Program-made: the position numbers and the translations under genes
Shown: piece after piece, positions 14,740 to 19,218 of the stretch
How the letters are laid out: each line of letters starts with the position of its first letter
Numbering within the stretch: position 1 is the first letter of the stretch
NCBI GenBank assembly: GCA_018820745.1
Contig: JAHJNP010000337.1
Span: 1-19,218 of the forward strand
Source: Gammaproteobacteria bacterium
GTDB taxonomy: Bacteria; Pseudomonadota; Gammaproteobacteria; Burkholderiales; Thiobacillaceae
Direction: 5' to 3'
Length of the DNA stretch: 19,218 bases
Notes under the pieces: model-generated
Seen by the model: the letters and a program-made list of their open reading frames with translations, nothing else
Told to the model about the DNA's origin: nothing
The model's database searches: none

Positions 14740-15557
14740 TCGATTGCCTCCTCAGGCAGGGGGCCGGGCAGGCCGGCCGCATCGGCGCCATGTTTCAGCA
14801 GCAGGCGCACCATCTTGAAATCGTTGTAGGTATAGGCAAGCCACAGCGGCGTATGGGCATACTTGTCGCCCGCTTCCAGCGGCGCACCCGCGTCGACGAG
14901 GGTGTCGGCGATGGCGTATTGCCCCATCGTGGTCGCGAGCGCCAGCGGCGTGCGGCCGTCGCGATCGTAGCGCCGGAAGTCGGGATGCGACGCCGCCAGC
15001 GCGCTCACGATGTCCGCGTGCCCCTTGCGTATCGCAGCGTGCAGGGGCGCATCGCCTTCGACATTCGCGCGGTTGGGGTTTGCCCCGGCACGCAGCAACA
15101 GCCGGGTCGCCGGCAAGTTGCCCTTGATCGCAGTCAGCGCGAGCGGCGTGTATCCCCGCCAGCGGGCCTCGGTGTCCGCGCCGGCATCGAGAAGAATCTG
15201 CACCAGTTCGACATTGTCCTGACGCACCGCGGCCATCAAGGGACTGTCGCCCCAGTAATCGCGCGCATTGGGGCCGACGCCGCCTTCGAGCAAGGCCTTC
15301 ACCGTGGGCACATCCTGCCGCGCGGCGGCGTCCAGCAGCCTGGCCGCCTCGCCTTGCGCCGGTTGGGGCTGGACATCATTTCCGTCGGCCTGGATGCGCG
15401 CGAACGCCTCGGGCGCTCGCAAGGTCCGCTCGCTCGCGAGCGGGGGCGCTTCCGACCGGATCAGCCAGCCGAGTTCGGCCGACTCCCAGGGCTGATCCGC
15501 CCACGCCGGGGCGGAAACCAGCGCAGCCAGCAGGCAGGCGATTCTAGAACCTGGCAT
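14736..15557 (-). CDS. periplasmic ankyrin-repeat protein
   Basis: The protein has 273 residues from the ATG at 15557. The longer open frame upstream lies inside the porin gene in another frame, whereas this start gives a clean signal peptide, MPGSRIACLLAALVSAPAWA. Several ankyrin repeats follow (about 75-260), seen as repeated blocks like DYWGDSPLMAAVRQDNVELVQ, RGYTPLALTAIKGNLPATR, EGDAPLHAAIRKGHADIV, DGRTPLALATTMGQYAIA and AHTPLWLAYTYNDFKMVR. Ankyrin repeats bind proteins, so a partner in the porin or TonB complex is likely. The start overlaps the porin gene by 14 bp and the stop overlaps the next gene by 4 bp. Confidence 0.9.
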   Translation of the reverse strand: MPGSRIACLLAALVSAPAWADQPWESAELGWLIRSEAPPLASERTLRAPEAFARIQADGNDVQPQPAQGEAARLLDAAARQDVPTVKALLEGGVGPNARDYWGDSPLMAAVRQDNVELVQILLDAGADTEARWRGYTPLALTAIKGNLPATRLLLRAGANPNRANVEGDAPLHAAIRKGHADIVSALAASHPDFRRYDRDGRTPLALATTMGQYAIADTLVDAGAPLEAGDKYAHTPLWLAYTYNDFKMVRLLLKHGADAAGLPGPLPEEAIE

Positions 15558-17106
15558 TGAGATCGAGCTGGAACACGTCGATGGAAAGCGGCAGGCCGCT
15601 GATCTCGTCGGCCGACATCCAGCGCGCCGCGAGCCAGGTGTTCTTGTAGAGGCCGTAGGAGCCGCCGACGAAAAATCCCTTGGCATTGGTGCCGCCGAGG
15701 TGGAAGTCGGAATCGGTGAAGGCGTCGAGCACGGCATCGCGTTCCAGGTAGCGGTAGCCGACAAAGGCCTGCCATTTCTCGAAATCGTTGACCTTGGGAT
15801 AGCCGACGGTGAGCTTGACCTGGTAGCCGTCGGTTTCCGGCTCGATGTCCTGCCCGGTGCGCGCCAGGATCTCGGCGCGATCGAAACCGACGTTGCGCGC
15901 CCAATCGACGCTGCCGATCACGTGCAGCGGCTCCTGCCAGGCAAAATCGGCCACCAGGGTCAGGTTGGCGATGCGGTAGTCGGCCGCCAGCGCCCACAGA
16001 TTGGTCGCGGTGCTGATGTCGTTGTCGATATTGACGAGGCTATTGCCCTTCTGGCGGAAGCGCGGCGCGGTTTCATCGTAGAACGTGTTGTCCAGTGCCG
16101 GGTTACGGATGCCCGCGATGTTCCGGTAATCGTAGTAGCTCGCCCCGGCCTTGATCCGCGTCGTCTGGCTGGGCATCCACTCGGTGCCGCCCTGGATGCC
16201 GACCAGCCACTTGTCCTTGGCGCGCACGTCGAGGCCGTTTTCATCGACTTCCTGCAGCGGGAAAACGCCCGCCGTGACGAACGGCCGCCAGACACGCTCC
16301 GCGTCCGGCCACGGCCGGAAGGTCGCCGCGACGCCCTCGAAATTGAGGTCACCGTCCCACACCAGGTCGGTGCTGAAGAAGGGGTTGGGAATGCGGCCGC
16401 CGCTGATGCTCAGCCCTTCGAGCGGGGTGAGCCTGAGAAAGGCGCGGTCGAGCACCAGGCTGTATTTGTTGTCATACGTGCCGAGCGTCTGGTTGGTCGA
16501 GACCGGGTCGGACGTGTTGCCGGTGGTGATGCGTATGCCCGCATCCACGCCCGACACGACGTTGGCGTTGAGGCCGAGCCGCAGGCGCAGCCGCTCGCGG
16601 TGACGGTCTTCCTGCGTGTTGTCGAGATCCTGGCCGATGGACTGGAATATCGGGGGCGCCGCGTTGCCGTCACCGAACAGGTCGGCCTGATAGCGCAGGC
16701 GGATGTCGCCCTCCCATTTCAGCCGGTCCAGCCATTCGGGCACCGCGTTGATGTCGCCCCAGCGCTCCTGCTTCGCCTGCGCGACCACCTCCCCGCGGAT
16801 CTGCTCGCGGATCTCGTTGCGGACGATTTCGGGAATATAGGTCACGCGCACCACGCTCTTGCCGGACTCCGCTTCGGCGGCCTGGGCCTGCGCGGTTTTT
16901 TCGGCGGCGCGCAGTTCGGCCTTCTTCAGCAGGTCATCGGCGGCTTCCTGTTTCAGCACGCCCTGCTCCACCAGCAGCTGGATCAGGTTCAGCGTGGTTT
17001 CATGCAGCATCTCGACCCTGGCGCGCTCGTCGCCGGTCGCCGCCGCTGCGCTGCCCGAACACACCGCAGCCACGGCAATCGCCAGCAGTTTCTTTCGTAT
17101 CGTCAT
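15544..17106 (-). CDS. putative outer-membrane porin
   Basis: The protein has 520 residues with a signal peptide (1-23, ending SAAAA). An N-terminal helical segment (about 25-85, LNLIQLLVEQGVLKQEAADDLLKKAE) resembles the pre-barrel region of the putative porin family (Porin_5, PF16930). Amphipathic strands follow (WEGDIRLRYQADLFG, RLRLRLGLNANVVSGVDAGIRI and others) to a terminal Phe (LDLNARF), the BamA recognition residue of outer-membrane barrels. It lies 19 bp after tonB and overlaps the ankyrin gene. The substrate is not shown by sequence; phosphate or polyphosphate is a guess from the pst neighbours. Confidence 0.9.
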   Translation of the reverse strand: MTIRKKLLAIAVAAVCSGSAAAATGDERARVEMLHETTLNLIQLLVEQGVLKQEAADDLLKKAELRAAEKTAQAQAAEAESGKSVVRVTYIPEIVRNEIREQIRGEVVAQAKQERWGDINAVPEWLDRLKWEGDIRLRYQADLFGDGNAAPPIFQSIGQDLDNTQEDRHRERLRLRLGLNANVVSGVDAGIRITTGNTSDPVSTNQTLGTYDNKYSLVLDRAFLRLTPLEGLSISGGRIPNPFFSTDLVWDGDLNFEGVAATFRPWPDAERVWRPFVTAGVFPLQEVDENGLDVRAKDKWLVGIQGGTEWMPSQTTRIKAGASYYDYRNIAGIRNPALDNTFYDETAPRFRQKGNSLVNIDNDISTATNLWALAADYRIANLTLVADFAWQEPLHVIGSVDWARNVGFDRAEILARTGQDIEPETDGYQVKLTVGYPKVNDFEKWQAFVGYRYLERDAVLDAFTDSDFHLGGTNAKGFFVGGSYGLYKNTWLAARWMSADEISGLPLSIDVFQLDLNARF

Positions 17107-17125
17107 ACCGTTCTCTTGTTTGCTC

Positions 17126-17809
17126 TCAGGCGCGTGAGGTCACGCGGATTTTCATCGGTTGCGGCATGTCCGCCGGCGGGCCGTCGCGCAGGGCGCGCAT
17201 GCCATTCAATGCATTCTTCAGAACTTCATCCGTCTTCGCATCGCCGGTGCTGTCGACCAGCTGGGCCCGCTCCACCTTGCCGCTGCTGTCGAGCCACACT
17301 TTCACGATCACCTTGTAGCGCTTGTTCTTGAGCGCTTTTTCACGCGCCAGCGCGGCCTGGAATGCCGAGTTCACGGCTTCGTTCACCAGGGCGTCGTACC
17401 AGGCCCACGGGTTGCCTTTGCCGCTTCCGCCGATCAAATCCGCGCCGCCTTTTTTGCCGACCAGCCCGAAGCCGTCGCCGCTGCCGCTGCCTTCGGCGTC
17501 CACGCCCAGGTCGGGGCCGGGCGGCGGCGCGTCGGTCTGCTGCGGTTCGGGCGTCGGCTGCGGCTCGTCGATCTTCACCTCGTCCTTCACCTCCGGCTCG
17601 GGCGGCTTTTGTTCCGGCGGCGGAGGGGGCGGTGGCGGCGGACGCACCAGGGTGATCTGCTGCAGCTTCATCGGCTTCGACGGCTTGCCCGACTGCAAGC
17701 TGTCCTTGAGCCACAGCGCGAGCAGAACAGCGATGGTCAGGCCCAGTGCAACCGCGCCCCAGCGTACCCAAGCGGGTTTGGCGGGTTCGTCGCCGTCATC
17801 CTCGATCAT
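17126..17809 (-). CDS. TonB-family energy transducer
   Basis: The protein has 227 residues: a cytoplasmic N-terminus, one membrane anchor (about 15-35, WGAVALGLTIAVLLALWLK), a Pro-rich span (about 57-96, a run of Pro then PEQKPPEPEVKDEVK), a Gly-rich linker, and a TonB-like C-terminal domain (about 140-225, YKVIVKVWLDSSGKVERAQLVDSTGDAKTDEVLKNAL region). TonB carries proton-motive-force energy from ExbB-ExbD across the periplasm to outer-membrane proteins. The ATG immediately follows the exbD stop (TAAATG), so translation is coupled. The adjacent target looks like a porin rather than a TonB-dependent receptor, which is unusual. Confidence 0.93.
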   Translation of the reverse strand: MIEDDGDEPAKPAWVRWGAVALGLTIAVLLALWLKDSLQSGKPSKPMKLQQITLVRPPPPPPPPPEQKPPEPEVKDEVKIDEPQPTPEPQQTDAPPPGPDLGVDAEGSGSGDGFGLVGKKGGADLIGGSGKGNPWAWYDALVNEAVNSAFQAALAREKALKNKRYKVIVKVWLDSSGKVERAQLVDSTGDAKTDEVLKNALNGMRALRDGPPADMPQPMKIRVTSRA

Positions 17810-18214
17810 TTACTTCACCAACTTCTGCGTCACCAGACCCAGCTGGGTGATATCGAGCTGGCCCAGCAGCTCCAGCACTTCCATCACGCGGCCGTACTCC
17901 ACCACGGTGTCGCCCTTGACCACCACCGGAAGTTCGGGATTGGCGGCTTTCAGCGCGCCAAGCTGGGTGCGTAATTCGTCCAGGCTGACCGGGTAGGTAT
18001 CGAGAAAAATCTGCCCGCCATCGGTAATCGTGATCGCCTTGGTCTGCGGCTTGGCCAGGCTGGGCGCGTTGCTCGCCTTCGGCAGATTGACCTTGATGCC
18101 CTGCACCGAGGCGGTGGTCATGATGATGAAAATCACCAGCAACACATAGGCCAGATCGAGCATCGGCACCACGTTGATCTGGTCGTAAGGCTCGTTGTCG
18201 TCCTGAATGTGCAT
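17810..18214 (-). CDS. exbD: ExbD/TolR family biopolymer transport protein
   Basis: The protein has 134 residues, starting at 18214 with GGAGA 6-7 bases upstream. It has one membrane segment (about 18-36) containing the conserved proton-relay Asp (NVVPMLDLAYVLLVIFIIM, Asp20), then a periplasmic domain (about 60-134, KAITITDGGQIFLDTYPVSLDELRTQL region). With ExbB it forms the proton channel that powers TonB. It is a typical full-length member, placed between exbB and tonB. Confidence 0.95.
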   Translation of the reverse strand: MHIQDDNEPYDQINVVPMLDLAYVLLVIFIIMTTASVQGIKVNLPKASNAPSLAKPQTKAITITDGGQIFLDTYPVSLDELRTQLGALKAANPELPVVVKGDTVVEYGRVMEVLELLGQLDITQLGLVTQKLVK

Positions 18215-18245
18215 GGCGGTCTCCTGTTATTGACCCGTTTTCGAT

Positions 18246-19217
18246 TCAGCGGCTGTAGTTTTCTGCCAGCTTGGTAATCAACTCGTCGTTGAACACGCGC
18301 ATGTCGGACGTGATGGCCTTGATGCGTGAATTCAGATAGTTGTAACCAAACAGCGCGGGAATCGCCACGGCCATGCCCGCTGCGGTCGCCATCAACGCCG
18401 CCGCGATACCGGGCGCAATCGCCGCGACGTTGACATCGCCGGTGGCGGCAATGACGGCAAAGGTGATCATCACCCCCAGCACCGTGCCCAGCAGCCCGAT
18501 GAACGGCCCGCCGGAAATCGCAATGGTGAGCAGCACCATCAGCTGGTTCATGCGTGTGGTTTCCTTGACCAGCCCGGTGTCCAGGCTGGCGCGAATCGCT
18601 TCGAGCGACTGCGGCGACAGGCTTTTATCCACCGTGCGTGCGGCATCGGTGTCCTTGAAACGGTGCGACAGCTCGACGGCGGCGACGTGATAGAGGCGAT
18701 AGAGCGAGGAATGCCTGAACTGGTCCGCCATCCCATGCGTCTTGTCGATCGCCCCGAGGTCGGTCGACAGCTCGCGGAACTTGTGCATGAACAGGCGGTT
18801 GGCCTTGTCTACGTGGTTAACGTAAATGGCCTTGACGTACATGATCCACAGCGCGATCACCAGCATCACGGCCAGAATGCCGATCGCGACCCAGCCATCC
18901 AGGGTCAGCGCCGCAAACAAGGTGCCCCAAATGCCGCCCTCATCGCCGCCTTCGCCGGCCTCGTCCGCACCCAGTGCCACCAGCGCGCCAGCCGGCCCTT
19001 GCGCCGCCTGCACCGCGATCCAGGCCGCGTCGCGCGCCTTGCCGCTCAACTGCACCTCATCCAGCTCGCCGCTGTAGCCCCCGCCCACGGTCAGCGCCCC
19101 GGCAGGCAACGCCGCGCCGGGCGCCTCGCCTGCCAGCTTGCCGTCGATATAGACCTTCAGCGTGCTGTCCACGGTGACCGTCAGGTAGTGCCATTTTCCT
19201 GCCGTCAGCGGTGCCGA
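18246..19217 (-). CDS. exbB: ExbB/TolQ/MotA family proton channel with LamG-like N-terminal domain (5' end outside window)
   Basis: There are 323 residues visible; the gene runs off the right edge. The visible N-terminal part (about 1-62, GKWHYLTVTVDSTLKVYIDG, then GELDEVQLSGKARDAAWI) is the C-terminal half of a concanavalin/LamG-like jelly-roll domain, a fusion seen in some ExbB relatives, often together with DUF2341. A linker and first membrane segment (about 107-128, GWVAIGILAVMLVIALWIMYV) lead to the MotA/TolQ/ExbB core, with two later membrane segments (LMVLLTIAISGGPFIGLLGTVLGVMITF and AAALMATAAGMAVAIPALFGYNYL). The extra domain probably lies in the periplasm and might sense or bind a polymer. 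A GTG at 19172 is an internal codon, not the start. Confidence 0.92.
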   Translation of the reverse strand, partial: SAPLTAGKWHYLTVTVDSTLKVYIDGKLAGEAPGAALPAGALTVGGGYSGELDEVQLSGKARDAAWIAVQAAQGPAGALVALGADEAGEGGDEGGIWGTLFAALTLDGWVAIGILAVMLVIALWIMYVKAIYVNHVDKANRLFMHKFRELSTDLGAIDKTHGMADQFRHSSLYRLYHVAAVELSHRFKDTDAARTVDKSLSPQSLEAIRASLDTGLVKETTRMNQLMVLLTIAISGGPFIGLLGTVLGVMITFAVIAATGDVNVAAIAPGIAAALMATAAGMAVAIPALFGYNYLNSRIKAITSDMRVFNDELITKLAENYSR

Positions 19218-19218
19218 C

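Noticed and set aside
15700..17331. 543-codon plus-strand open frame opposite the porin gene
   Set aside because: It mirrors the porin coding sequence; the minus strand has the signal peptide, barrel strands and terminal Phe.
17126..18214. Reading tonB/exbD as tolA/tolR of the Tol-Pal system
   Set aside because: No tolB or pal follows; the Pro-rich span and C-terminal domain fit TonB better.

Overview
The window looks like a stretch of betaproteobacterial chromosome, by gene content and by GC-rich codon use in the housekeeping genes. PstA and PstC are of the long proteobacterial type. A good match to a XerC/XerD dif site at 1086-1113 suggests that the left part lies at the replication terminus. 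No species can be named from the sequence alone.

Left part (1-5770) is an accessory zone. It opens with the 3' part of a sigma-54 activator gene (2-847). Its last 122 bp recur at about 90% identity in inverted orientation at 5148-5269, so the two copies bracket about 4.3 kb. Between them lie, in order: the dif-like site; a 149-bp element with inverted ends that resembles an IS remnant or MITE (1216-1364); a leftward two-gene unit encoding a small protein and a TIR-like nucleotide-binding protein (1513-2701), a candidate defence module; a small lipoprotein gene and a small membrane-protein gene enclosed by 32-bp near-perfect inverted repeats (2835-3347); and a run of short promoterless rightward genes separated by integron attC-like sites (3397-4693). 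No integrase is visible, so this last part is best described as a CALIN (cluster of attC sites lacking an integrase). The zone ends with an antisense fragment of the sigma-54 activator joined directly to a peroxiredoxin pseudogene that lacks its 5' end and carries an internal frameshifting deletion, followed by a bidirectional terminator.

Right part (5876-19218) is conserved core sequence, all on the minus strand. Reading in the direction of transcription, an operon enters from the right edge: exbB (with a LamG-like N-terminal domain), exbD, tonB, a putative porin, an ankyrin-repeat protein and a periplasmic coiled-coil protein. The genes overlap or abut, and the operon ends at an intrinsic terminator (13893-13921). 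A phosphate operon follows, led by a Pho-box-like promoter (13732-13765): pstS, a lipoprotein with a duplicated domain, pstC, pstA, pstB, then an OmpR/PhoB-type regulator whose receiver lacks the phosphoacceptor Asp and the conserved Lys. Together these suggest an envelope-spanning phosphate uptake locus: energised outer-membrane components upstream, then a periplasmic binding protein and ABC transporter. The functional link between the two operons is inference from adjacency.

The most notable features are the dif site with its cargo, the integrase-less cassette array, the TIR-like two-gene unit, the inverted-repeat-bounded lipoprotein module, and the atypical regulator at the end of the pst operon.
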